Source: UBA6059 sp964351595
GTDB lineage: Bacteria > Bacteroidota > Bacteroidia > Cytophagales > Cyclobacteriaceae
Assembly: GCA_964351595.1 (NCBI GenBank)
Contig: CAYGOT010000014.1
Location: 16,257 to 80,256, forward strand
Length of the DNA stretch: 64,000 bases
Reading direction: 5' to 3'
The position numbers and the translations under genes were made by a program. The notes below the pieces were generated by a model. That model was not told the DNA's origin. It was given only the letters and a program-made list of their open reading frames with translations, and searched no databases. Positions 1-7,673 of this stretch are shown here, piece by piece (positions within the stretch are counted from its first letter, which is position 1; each line of letters starts with the position of its first letter).

Positions 1-94
1 TAGAGCAGAATATTAAGCTCTGATGCTGTTCAACGTCTTTTTAATTCTACTTATCATTTAGATGGATAAGCGTAAACCGCTCATAATAAAGCTA

Positions 95-559
95 TTAACT
101 TCTCTTACTGAGTAGATAGAAAAATAGTACTATCCAAATAAAAATGAGTGCCTGTCCAAGGTAAGCAAAAATGCTAAAGGACGAGATATGATAGTAGTCA
201 GCATTGTTGAAGAAGCCAACAAAAGCTACTACGGAAATGAAGAATAAGTTGATAATCAAACCAAAGCTTGAGAACCAATTGTGAATACGCTCCTTGAAGT
301 CGGCTGATACGAAGAAGCCATCTGACCTCACAGGTATCATTTGCATCAGCTTCCCAAAAACTATGAAGATGACGTTGGTCAACATGAAACTTGCAATAGC
401 GAAGTAGAAGAAGACTTCCTTCCCAACGAAAGTTGAGAATTCATCAGTCGCATCGGCATCTATCCCTACTTGTTCCGGTAGGTAGGCATAGACATAGAGT
501 AATACCCCCAGAAAAACGATGATAGAGAAAGTACGGACGATTCTAATGTTTCTTGACAT
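95..559 (-). CDS. Small four-helix inner-membrane protein of unknown function
   Basis: The 154-residue product is mostly hydrophobic. Four membrane segments can be seen, at about residues 8-26, 48-70, 95-117 and 126-150, with a short charged tail ending SKRS. The stretch after the first helix (AYLPEQVGID) faintly recalls the 'LPxxVPxHF' loop of DUF1648-type membrane proteins, but the match is too weak to name a family. An ATG start lies directly in front of a basic N-terminus (MSRNIRIVR), which suits a membrane protein with its N-terminus inside. It is transcribed away from the next gene, with about 140 bases between them. No function can be assigned. Confidence 0.7.
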   Translation of the reverse strand: MSRNIRIVRTFSIIVFLGVLLYVYAYLPEQVGIDADATDEFSTFVGKEVFFYFAIASFMLTNVIFIVFGKLMQMIPVRSDGFFVSADFKERIHNWFSSFGLIINLFFISVVAFVGFFNNADYYHISSFSIFAYLGQALIFIWIVLFFYLLSKRS

Positions 560-701
560 TATCTAAGAGCTTATGGTAATGAAGGTAACTTGGTGTCTTA
601 ATTTGGGTTCAAAACTAATTCTGAATTGTCGGAATAAGTGTTTCTCAGTTTCATTTGAATAAAATTAAAACCTGCAACGCATAATGACTGTTAATGCCAC
701 T

Positions 702-1073
702 ATGAAGAAAATGAGTTGGGTAGTGATCTTTGCGCTGTGGAGCTGTGGGCTGTCCCACCCTACTATCCCGGGATTCGATGCGGAAGCGTGGGCAAATGAT
801 AAGAAGGGTTGTGGTCAGGTCCGCCAGGATGCGGTGGATCAACTTTATGAATACAAGGACATGCTACTGGGGTTTAACCAGAATGAAATCAAGCATTACC
901 TGGGAAGACCTGATGAGCAGGAACTGTACAATAGGAGCCAAACTTTCTTTCATTACTACGTCTCAGGTCACAAAGAATGTGGTGCCTCCCCAGACTCTCC
1001 GGTAATCATTCAAATCCGATTCAACGCCCTCAACAGTTCCAATGAAGTGTATTTTAGGAATTACCAACCTTAG
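702..1073 (+). CDS. Small putative lipoprotein, possibly BamE/SmpA-like fold
   Basis: The chosen start gives 123 residues beginning MKKMSWVVIF, a basic n-region and a short hydrophobic core ending in LWSC, which can serve as a lipobox in this phylum. Starts at 684 and 711 are also possible; 702 gives the best signal peptide. The mature part contains NQNEIKHYLGRPDEQELY followed by an aromatic-rich strand. This resembles the helix-turn-LGxPd pattern of BamE/SmpA-type small lipoproteins, but no family is certain. The gene converges on the 4-alpha-glucanotransferase gene with only nine bases between stop codons. Function is unknown. Confidence 0.65.
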   Translation: MKKMSWVVIFALWSCGLSHPTIPGFDAEAWANDKKGCGQVRQDAVDQLYEYKDMLLGFNQNEIKHYLGRPDEQELYNRSQTFFHYYVSGHKECGASPDSPVIIQIRFNALNSSNEVYFRNYQP

Positions 1074-1082
1074 TATACACTT

Positions 1083-3821
1083 CTAATAATCAGCATTCCG
1101 GCCACTGCGATCGTTGAGCTGTCTTAGGAAGCCGTTGAATCCATCCTCCTGGAGCAGCTGCTCTAAAGTCAGGTGCATCCTGTACTTCCAGTAGTGCTGT
1201 GGATTGGCGGGTACGTTGATCCGCTCCTCCTCCGGGTTTTGTCTTCTCAGTTGCCCATCCATGGCCAGCAAGTCCTGCAACGGGAATATGGCCCACATAC
1301 TCGGTGAGTACAGGTGTTGGTTGATCACCTGAGTCGCTACCCAGGGTTCGCAGAAAGCAGGGGCATCTCCCCAATTGCCCAGTATATTATTGAAGTAGCG
1401 CTGCGTTTTAGCTCGATCCTCTTCCCACCAGCCTCTCAGCGTGGAAGTATCATGGCTTGATGTACTACAGACCGACATGTAAGGCGTATCTCCAGGGTGC
1501 CAAAACTCCATCGAAGAATCGTTGGGCATGCGCTGAATCGCCAGGCTGAGAATAGACAGCTCGTTCATTACACCAGGCACACTGTCCGGCACCATACCCA
1601 GGTCCTCACCGCAGATCAGCATGTCCGTAGCTGACTTCAGCGCCGGGAGCTTCTCCATTGCTCTCTCACGCCAAAACTCATTATGCCGCTTGTAGAAATA
1701 GTGGATATAGAGTTTGTTGATATTGTTTCTGGTATTGTCATCCAGTTCTCTGAAGGAAAAGGTGTTTTGCATCCCTACACGAGGGTTCCAACCTTCACCA
1801 TTAGTGAATGGTGCTTCGAAGAAAAGCACCTCTCCTATTAGCTGATAAAGACCTGCTCGTAGGTATTCATAATATCCGGTATTATCAGGGTTTGACTTGA
1901 TCAACTGCGCAAAATAGTCCTTGACTTTACGTTGAGTATCGAACTCTTGCTTTAACCTGTATTGTCCGGGAAAATAGTCTTCCAAAAATTCCTGCTTCAC
2001 CTCGTCAGCGTGCTCCGCGAAGATGATCGGCAGCATATGCTCACGAATGTAAGGCTTGCACATGCGGTCAAGGTCAAAGTTGACTCCCCAGTTGTAGATC
2101 TCCTGCGTCGAAAACGGCATTGAAGGATTGAAATGGCCCATTGTACCCTCTACGCCATGATCCGGTATCTCCCAGATACGGAAGAATCCAAGAATGTGAT
2201 CGATGCGGAATACATCGAAGAAATCAGCCATCTTTTGTAATCTGGCTTTCCACCATTGAAAGCCATCCTTGGACATCTCTTCCCAGTTGTACGTCGGGAA
2301 GCCCCAGTTTTGTCCAGACACAGAAAAGTCGTCCGGTGGCGCCCCAGCCTGGCATTCCATGTTGAACAATTGAGGATACATCCAGGCATCCACGCTATTG
2401 CGGTAGATACCTATCGGAATGTCCCCCTTTAGCACCACGCCCTGCTCGCGACCATAATTAGTCGCTTCAGAAAGCTGGCTATCCAGATGATATTGGATGA
2501 AAAAGTGGATCGCTACATGATCAAACTCCTTGCTTTTCGGAGATACGAGCTTAGCGATCTTTTTGGCATCATACACCGCTTGACTACCCCACTGTGTAAA
2601 ATCTGGTGTACCGTGCTTATCTCGCAAATAGGAGAACACGGCATATGGCTCAAGCCAGTGCTTGTTATCGGCGTAGAAGGCTTGAAAATCCTTACTCTTC
2701 AGAAGTTTATCCTTTTGTTCGTCAAAGGCCCATTTGTAGTACTTGGACTTGATGTCCATGACCTCCTCATAGACCACATGATCCTGAGCGTTTAAGCGCT
2801 GGGCGGCTTCATCCACTTCCTGCTGTTTCGACTTATCCTTTAGTCGACCGATAGCCTTGAGATTACCATAAATCGGGTGCAACGCATAAACGGAGATCGC
2901 AGCATACGGGTATGAGTCAGTCCAGCTATGCATTGCCACGGTATCATTTACCGGTAGGACCTGCACAAGTCGCATGCCTGTCTTCTTAGCCCAATCGACG
3001 AGCAGTTTGAGGTCAGTAAACTCGCCCACACCAGTGCCCTGATCAGACCTGATACTAAACACGGGTATAGATACGCCGGCAGCTTTCCAGTTGCCCACTG
3101 GATAGACGAAGTACTCGTCGGTCCAGACGGTGAGCTTTTTATTTTCTCCAGTACCCTGAATAGGGAGGTATCTATTGTCTCTGGCCTCCCAGGTCACAAT
3201 GCGCTTTTCTTTACTATCGTAAATACCGTACTTGTACTCAAGCGGGCGCTCACTAGCATCGATGGCTACTTCACCCGACCATACAGGGAAATCATTGGGC
3301 TCAAGGATCAATGCTTTAGATTCTTCCCAATTACCTAGCGCAGGATGGTCGCCTACTACGCATATCTTATACTCCGATCCTACCCGAGGTGCACGAATCT
3401 GAAATCGTACGTAGCTCGTCTTAGATGAATATTTTAAAGCCTTTGGCTTAACAACCGGCCGATTAAAAAATGCATTTTTGAATGGAGCAGTGTACAAATT
3501 GTTGAGCGGATCATCCACAGGTCGCCAGAAGTCTCTGAGGTGAACATCTGAAAATCGCTTGGTGTCAAGCTTGACCCGACGGTTATCACCGAATTCCCAC
3601 TGCACAGCATCATAGCGCTCATCAAGGAGGTAGTATTTGTACTCCACCAACTTGGCTTTTGCCGCCGATACCTCGACTTCAAGCTCCCATTGTTCGCCTG
3701 CTCCTGGTATCATCGGAACAGCATCTTCCTCATTCCATTGGCCCAGTTCGTCAAGCGAACCACATACAAATAGCCTTTGCCCCCAAACGGTGCGATAATC
3801 TATACTGAACTTTAGCTTCAT
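1083..3821 (-). CDS. malQ: 4-alpha-glucanotransferase (GH77) with two N-terminal CBM20 modules
   Basis: This is a 912-residue amylomaltase, which transfers alpha-1,4-glucan segments between maltodextrins and releases glucose in the cytosol. Two starch-binding CBM20 modules come first, at about residues 1-105 and 130-235, with the typical GSLDELGQW and GDHPALGNW turns. The GH77 barrel follows. The nucleophile Asp lies in FRIDHILGFFRIW near residue 541, the acid/base Glu in GEDLG near 738 and the third acid in SSHDTSTLRGW near 790. At 912 residues it is much longer than E. coli MalQ (about 690) and close to the plant DPE2 type. No signal peptide is visible, so it acts in the cytosol. It lies 37 bases downstream of the MFS transporter gene and is probably co-transcribed with it. 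Confidence 0.96.
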   Translation of the reverse strand: MKLKFSIDYRTVWGQRLFVCGSLDELGQWNEEDAVPMIPGAGEQWELEVEVSAAKAKLVEYKYYLLDERYDAVQWEFGDNRRVKLDTKRFSDVHLRDFWRPVDDPLNNLYTAPFKNAFFNRPVVKPKALKYSSKTSYVRFQIRAPRVGSEYKICVVGDHPALGNWEESKALILEPNDFPVWSGEVAIDASERPLEYKYGIYDSKEKRIVTWEARDNRYLPIQGTGENKKLTVWTDEYFVYPVGNWKAAGVSIPVFSIRSDQGTGVGEFTDLKLLVDWAKKTGMRLVQVLPVNDTVAMHSWTDSYPYAAISVYALHPIYGNLKAIGRLKDKSKQQEVDEAAQRLNAQDHVVYEEVMDIKSKYYKWAFDEQKDKLLKSKDFQAFYADNKHWLEPYAVFSYLRDKHGTPDFTQWGSQAVYDAKKIAKLVSPKSKEFDHVAIHFFIQYHLDSQLSEATNYGREQGVVLKGDIPIGIYRNSVDAWMYPQLFNMECQAGAPPDDFSVSGQNWGFPTYNWEEMSKDGFQWWKARLQKMADFFDVFRIDHILGFFRIWEIPDHGVEGTMGHFNPSMPFSTQEIYNWGVNFDLDRMCKPYIREHMLPIIFAEHADEVKQEFLEDYFPGQYRLKQEFDTQRKVKDYFAQLIKSNPDNTGYYEYLRAGLYQLIGEVLFFEAPFTNGEGWNPRVGMQNTFSFRELDDNTRNNINKLYIHYFYKRHNEFWRERAMEKLPALKSATDMLICGEDLGMVPDSVPGVMNELSILSLAIQRMPNDSSMEFWHPGDTPYMSVCSTSSHDTSTLRGWWEEDRAKTQRYFNNILGNWGDAPAFCEPWVATQVINQHLYSPSMWAIFPLQDLLAMDGQLRRQNPEEERINVPANPQHYWKYRMHLTLEQLLQEDGFNGFLRQLNDRSGRNADY

Positions 3822-3858
3822 TCTATCTTAAAGTACTGAGTGTGAAAATGTGTTCGAA

Positions 3859-5196
3859 TCAATCCGTGGCAACCACTTCATCCTTGTCATCCACAAAATT
3901 GACAGTTACAGCAGCAATCAACAATGATACACCCGCCATTACCAGTGCAAAAATAGCTTCAGAATCGTACAATCGCTTCACTATCGGACCTCCAATGATG
4001 CCATTTATAATTTGAGGTATCACAATAAAGAAATTGAAGATGCCCATATAGATGCCCATCTTTCCCGCTGGGATCGCCCCGGCTAATATGGCATACGGCA
4101 TTGACAATATGCTCGCCCAGGCAATACCTACCAGCACCATAGATACAAGTGTCATCGTCTGATCAGGCATAAAATAGATCGACAGCATCCCTATGCCACC
4201 AGCAGCTAGCGCCAATGAATGTGTTCTTTTCCTACCAATTTTAGCTGCTATGGCCGGTAGCGCTAGCGCGAATACAGCTGAGACGGCATTGTAAACCGTA
4301 AACATCACACCCACCCAGTTTCCGGCATCATTGTAAGCCACAGAAGAACTATCGTCGGGAGATGCACCGAATACATGCTGTGCGATAGCGGGAGTGCAGA
4401 ATACCCACATCGAGAAGAGTGCAAACCACGAAAAGAACTGGACCAGCCCCAGTTGTTTCATTGTTTTAGGCATGGAGGCAAAGTCCTTGAAGATATTCAT
4501 GATGCCTCCTCCCTCCTCGTGTGGATCAGTGTCGTTGTATCTGGCCAACTCCTCTGGCGGATATTCTTTGGTCTTTGACAATGTCCAAAGGATGGTACTT
4601 ATGAAAACAACCGCACCAAAATAGAAACTGAATATTACATTGTCAGGTACTTCACCAGCTAGAGCCACCTTCGATACTCCCACCCACTCCGCTAACATAT
4701 AAGGGAGAAAAGAACCAAAAACGGCTCCAAATCCTATCAATGCTGCCTGCACTGAAAAGCCCTGTGTACGCTGTTCTGAGGGCAACATATCGCCCACAAG
4801 TGCGCGAAAGGGTTCCATGGCAATATTGATCGAGGCATCCATGATCATCAGCATGCCGGCCCCCACGAACATTGGTGGAATGAAAGCTGCCAGTGCCCCG
4901 GAGTTTGGCATCAGACACAGCGCGATAGAAGCAAGTATAGCTCCGGTCAGGAAATAGGGTTTTCTTCTTCCAAGCCGATTCCATGTGTTGTCACTATAGT
5001 GTCCTATGATAGGTTGCACTATTAAGCCTGTAACAGGGGCTGCCAACCAGAACCACGAAAGATGCTCTACATCAGCTCCGAAATTTTGTAAGATTCTACT
5101 GGCATTTGCATTCTGTAGGGCAAAACCAAACTGGATGCCCAGGAATCCCATACTCATGTTCCAGATCTGAGCTGTGGTTAACTTTGGTTTATTCAT
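3859..5196 (-). CDS. MFS sugar transporter, SLC45/maltose:H+ symporter type
   Basis: The 445-residue product has about twelve membrane helices and no signal peptide. The N-terminal half carries the family pattern: an IGHYSDNTWNRLGRRKPYFL loop between helices 2 and 3 and an FGFALQNANASRILQ segment in helix 1. These resemble the plant sucrose/SLC45 carriers and bacterial maltose symporters. The likely role is proton-coupled uptake of maltose or short maltodextrins across the inner membrane. The flanking LacI regulator and 4-alpha-glucanotransferase support this substrate, but it is inferred from context. Translation begins at an ATG 37 bases upstream of the glucanotransferase gene's start region, as the first gene of a two-gene unit. 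Confidence 0.88.
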   Translation of the reverse strand: MNKPKLTTAQIWNMSMGFLGIQFGFALQNANASRILQNFGADVEHLSWFWLAAPVTGLIVQPIIGHYSDNTWNRLGRRKPYFLTGAILASIALCLMPNSGALAAFIPPMFVGAGMLMIMDASINIAMEPFRALVGDMLPSEQRTQGFSVQAALIGFGAVFGSFLPYMLAEWVGVSKVALAGEVPDNVIFSFYFGAVVFISTILWTLSKTKEYPPEELARYNDTDPHEEGGGIMNIFKDFASMPKTMKQLGLVQFFSWFALFSMWVFCTPAIAQHVFGASPDDSSSVAYNDAGNWVGVMFTVYNAVSAVFALALPAIAAKIGRKRTHSLALAAGGIGMLSIYFMPDQTMTLVSMVLVGIAWASILSMPYAILAGAIPAGKMGIYMGIFNFFIVIPQIINGIIGGPIVKRLYDSEAIFALVMAGVSLLIAAVTVNFVDDKDEVVATD

Positions 5197-5327
5197 TATG
5201 TCCTTCTTAGATATTAATTAGTTAGCCGAAATGTCTTTCGCATCGATCGAATCAAGCCTCAATCAGGCCGGTTGACAGGATAAACTGAAGTTTGCATTCA
5301 CAACTTAAATCGGTCATGCAATTAACA

Positions 5328-5338
5328 GTTTCGGAAAC
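5328..5338. promoter_or_regulatory. Candidate operator palindrome upstream of the MFS transporter
   Basis: GTTTCGGAAAC is a perfect 11-base inverted repeat (GTTTC-G-GAAAC). It lies between the LacI gene's stop and the transporter's start, about 130 bases upstream of the latter. LacI-type repressors bind short palindromes of this kind, although most have an even length with a central CG. No second copy was seen in front of the aldolase or amylase genes, so this is only a candidate. Confidence 0.2.
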
Positions 5339-5443
5339 ATACCCCCAAAAAATTAAAGTCATTTTTGAGATTCGCAATTCATCAGTTGATCTGATTAAGA
5401 TAGGATGATTTAACACAATCGAAAAAATTGAATGGGTGCTTAA

Positions 5444-6472
5444 CTATCGAGATGTTGAATCTCTTATGACAAGACGCGTAGGAACTACCTCTGTCCTGGG
5501 AACGAACTCAACAGATTTGGAATCTATCTGATCTATAAAGAGTCGGGCTGCTGCCTGCCCCATTTCAAAGCCTGACTGGTGAATTGACGTTAGTGATGGG
5601 TGCACCAATGCGGCAAATTGCCAATCACTAAATCCAACTATGGCTATATCCTTCGGGACATTCAAACCAGCCTTAAAGATGGCTTTCATTGCTCCCATCG
5701 CGCATACATCATGCCACGCGAATATGCCATCAGGGCGCTCATCCAGGGCCAGCAGTTTTTGGGTTACCAATATGGACTGATCGACACTACTATCATCGCA
5801 GATTACCACCAACTCCTCATCGAAAGGCAATCCATTGGCTTCCAAAGCCTGCTTATATCCCTGGAGGCGATTCTCAGAAATCTCAAGCCCGGCATGACCT
5901 CTCAGATGTGCTATGCGCTTACATCCGATATCGATCAGGTGCTGCACCCCCAGCCTGGCACCTTCCATATCATCAACGATTACCCGACTCGTCGGAATCT
6001 CGGGACAGATGCGATCAAAAAACACCATCGGGACGCCCCTATCATTTAGCTCATGCAGGTGGTCATAGGTGGTCGTTTCGCGACTGAGCGAAATCAAAAG
6101 CCCATCCACCCTGTTTCTCATCAGGGCTTTTGTATCTGATATCTCTCGTTCCAGGGACTCATTCGTTTGAGAGATGATCACATTGTATCCCGCTCGGTAG
6201 GCTACATCTTCGATACCGCTTATTACTGTCGAAAAAAAGAAATGGACGATCTCAGGAATAATTACGCCGATAGTGAAGGACTTCTGCTGGCGCAGACTTA
6301 AAGCGATCGAGTTGGGTTGGTAGTGGTACTTCTCTGCTAATTCCTGTACAGTTTTTCGGGTTTTTTCACTAATGGTGTCATAGCCCTTCAAGGCACGGGA
6401 TACCGTCGATGGCGAGATGTTCAACTCTCGAGCAATATCTTTAATGGTGACTGGCCTCCCCTTGGTATCCAT
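5444..6472 (-). CDS. LacI-family transcriptional regulator of the maltodextrin locus
   Basis: The 342-residue product has a complete LacI helix-turn-helix at the N-terminus: VTIKDIARELNISPSTVSRA at residues 8-27, followed by the hinge helix region YHYQPNSIALSLR. A periplasmic-binding-protein-like effector domain fills about residues 62-335. The expected inducer is a sugar. It sits between the MFS/glucanotransferase pair (same strand, 247 bases downstream) and the divergent aldolase/amylase genes (106 bases upstream). It is therefore placed to control both arms. The direction of regulation and the effector cannot be read from the sequence. Confidence 0.93.
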   Translation of the reverse strand: MDTKGRPVTIKDIARELNISPSTVSRALKGYDTISEKTRKTVQELAEKYHYQPNSIALSLRQQKSFTIGVIIPEIVHFFFSTVISGIEDVAYRAGYNVIISQTNESLEREISDTKALMRNRVDGLLISLSRETTTYDHLHELNDRGVPMVFFDRICPEIPTSRVIVDDMEGARLGVQHLIDIGCKRIAHLRGHAGLEISENRLQGYKQALEANGLPFDEELVVICDDSSVDQSILVTQKLLALDERPDGIFAWHDVCAMGAMKAIFKAGLNVPKDIAIVGFSDWQFAALVHPSLTSIHQSGFEMGQAAARLFIDQIDSKSVEFVPRTEVVPTRLVIRDSTSR

Positions 6473-6543
6473 GCGCCTTTATTTTCACTTTTTGACCTTA
6501 GCTAAAATTACAGCAAAGCCCTCACATAAATGATATGGATTAA

Positions 6544-6551
6544 TATCTTTG
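6544..6551 (+). promoter_or_regulatory. Candidate -7 promoter element for the aldolase gene
   Basis: TATCTTTG is an exact match to the Bacteroidota -7 consensus TAnnTTTG and ends 28 bases before the aldolase ATG. The leader that follows is A-rich (AAACTAAAAAAAATTAAC), as is common for well translated genes in this phylum. No good -33 TTG lies at the usual distance, so activation by a regulator is possible. Confidence 0.45.
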
Positions 6552-6578
6552 TTTGATTGTAAACTAAAAAAAATTAAC

Positions 6579-7643
6579 ATGAGATTCAGACCGGGCGTAC
6601 TCGCAGGAGATGAAGTAACAGAGGTGTTTAACTACGCCAACGAGCATAATTTTGCCCTTCCAGCCGTCAATGTGATCGGCACCAATTCGATGAATGCAGT
6701 AATGGAAACAGCCAGGGAGTTGAATTCTCCGGTGATCATCCAATTTTCAAATGGTGGCGGTGTTTTTAATGCTGGAAAGTCCCTCCCAAACGATAATCAG
6801 CAAGCGGCAGTAGCAGGATCGATATCGGGCGCACACCACGTGCATATGATGGCCGAGCACTACGGAGTGTCCGTGATCATGCACACAGATCACTGTGCAA
6901 AAAAACTCCTTCCCTGGATAGATGGTCTCCTTGACGCAGGCGAAAAACACTTTGAAAGAACGGGTAAACCACTGTATAGCTCTCACATGCTTGACCTTTC
7001 AGAAGAACCGCTGGAAGAGAATATTGAAGTATGCTCTAAATACTTTGAGCGTATGGCTCCTTTGGGCATGACACTCGAAATAGAGCTAGGCGTGACCGGT
7101 GGTGAAGAAGACGGTGTTGACAATACTGACATTGACAACTCTAAGCTCTACACCCAACCAGAGGAGGTGGCCTACTCCTATGAGCACTTGAAGAAAATCA
7201 GCCCTAACTTCACAATTGCCGCTGCATTTGGTAATGTGCATGGTGTTTATAAGCCGGGTAACGTCAAGCTGACACCAATCATCCTTAAGAACTCTCAGGA
7301 TTATATCCAAGAGAAATTCGGAACAGGTTCCAACCCGGTCAATTTCGTATTCCATGGTGGCTCTGGATCGACTCGCGCAGAAATCAGAGAAGCCATTGAA
7401 TATGGTGCCATTAAAATGAACATCGATACGGATATGCAGTGGGCCTATTGGGAAGGTGTGAAGAACTACTATCAAAGTAAGGAAGGTTACCTTCAGTCTC
7501 AAATTGGCAATCCCGATGGTGATGATATTCCTAATAAAAAGTTCTATGACCCGCGAGTATGGTTAAGAGAAGGTGAAAAGAACTTTGTCAAGCGACTTAA
7601 GTCAGCTTTTGAAGATTTGAACAACGTAAACACAAATGCCTGA
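6579..7643 (+). CDS. fbaA: Class II fructose-1,6-bisphosphate aldolase
   Basis: This is a zinc-dependent aldolase that interconverts fructose-1,6-bisphosphate with dihydroxyacetone phosphate and glyceraldehyde-3-phosphate. The class II signatures are present: VIMHTDHCAKKLLPW (zinc histidine and catalytic Asp), the acidic metal-binding segment LEIELGVTGGEEDG, the zinc histidine in AAAFGNVHGVYKPG and the glycine-rich VFHGGSGS loop. The 354-residue length fits the long class IIA (E. coli FbaA) type. ATG 6579 is preferred over an upstream TTG at 6549, because the latter overlaps the -7 promoter element and adds ten non-conserved residues. Its position next to a LacI gene and before two amylases suggests sugar-responsive expression. 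Whether another aldolase exists in the genome is unknown. Confidence 0.96.
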   Translation: MRFRPGVLAGDEVTEVFNYANEHNFALPAVNVIGTNSMNAVMETARELNSPVIIQFSNGGGVFNAGKSLPNDNQQAAVAGSISGAHHVHMMAEHYGVSVIMHTDHCAKKLLPWIDGLLDAGEKHFERTGKPLYSSHMLDLSEEPLEENIEVCSKYFERMAPLGMTLEIELGVTGGEEDGVDNTDIDNSKLYTQPEEVAYSYEHLKKISPNFTIAAAFGNVHGVYKPGNVKLTPIILKNSQDYIQEKFGTGSNPVNFVFHGGSGSTRAEIREAIEYGAIKMNIDTDMQWAYWEGVKNYYQSKEGYLQSQIGNPDGDDIPNKKFYDPRVWLREGEKNFVKRLKSAFEDLNNVNTNA

Positions 7644-7666
7644 TTCAATCAGGCATTTGCCTTTTT
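7634..7666 (+). terminator. Strong intrinsic terminator overlapping the aldolase stop codon
   Basis: AAATGCCTGATT and AATCAGGCATTT are perfect 12-base complements separated by one base. They are followed by GCC and five T residues. The aldolase TGA lies inside the left arm, and the amylase ATG is only eight bases past the T-run. The structure should end or attenuate transcription between the aldolase and amylase genes. Confidence 0.8.
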
Positions 7667-7673
7667 GAGCAAT

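Noticed and set aside
3838..3862. GTTCGAATC-like string reminiscent of a tRNA T-arm
   Set aside because: No acceptor, D or anticodon stems can be formed around it in the short gap between the glucanotransferase and transporter genes.
5600..6087. Two overlapping plus-strand frames inside the LacI gene
   Set aside because: The LacI product is complete on the other strand, and these frames give low-complexity, motif-free translations.
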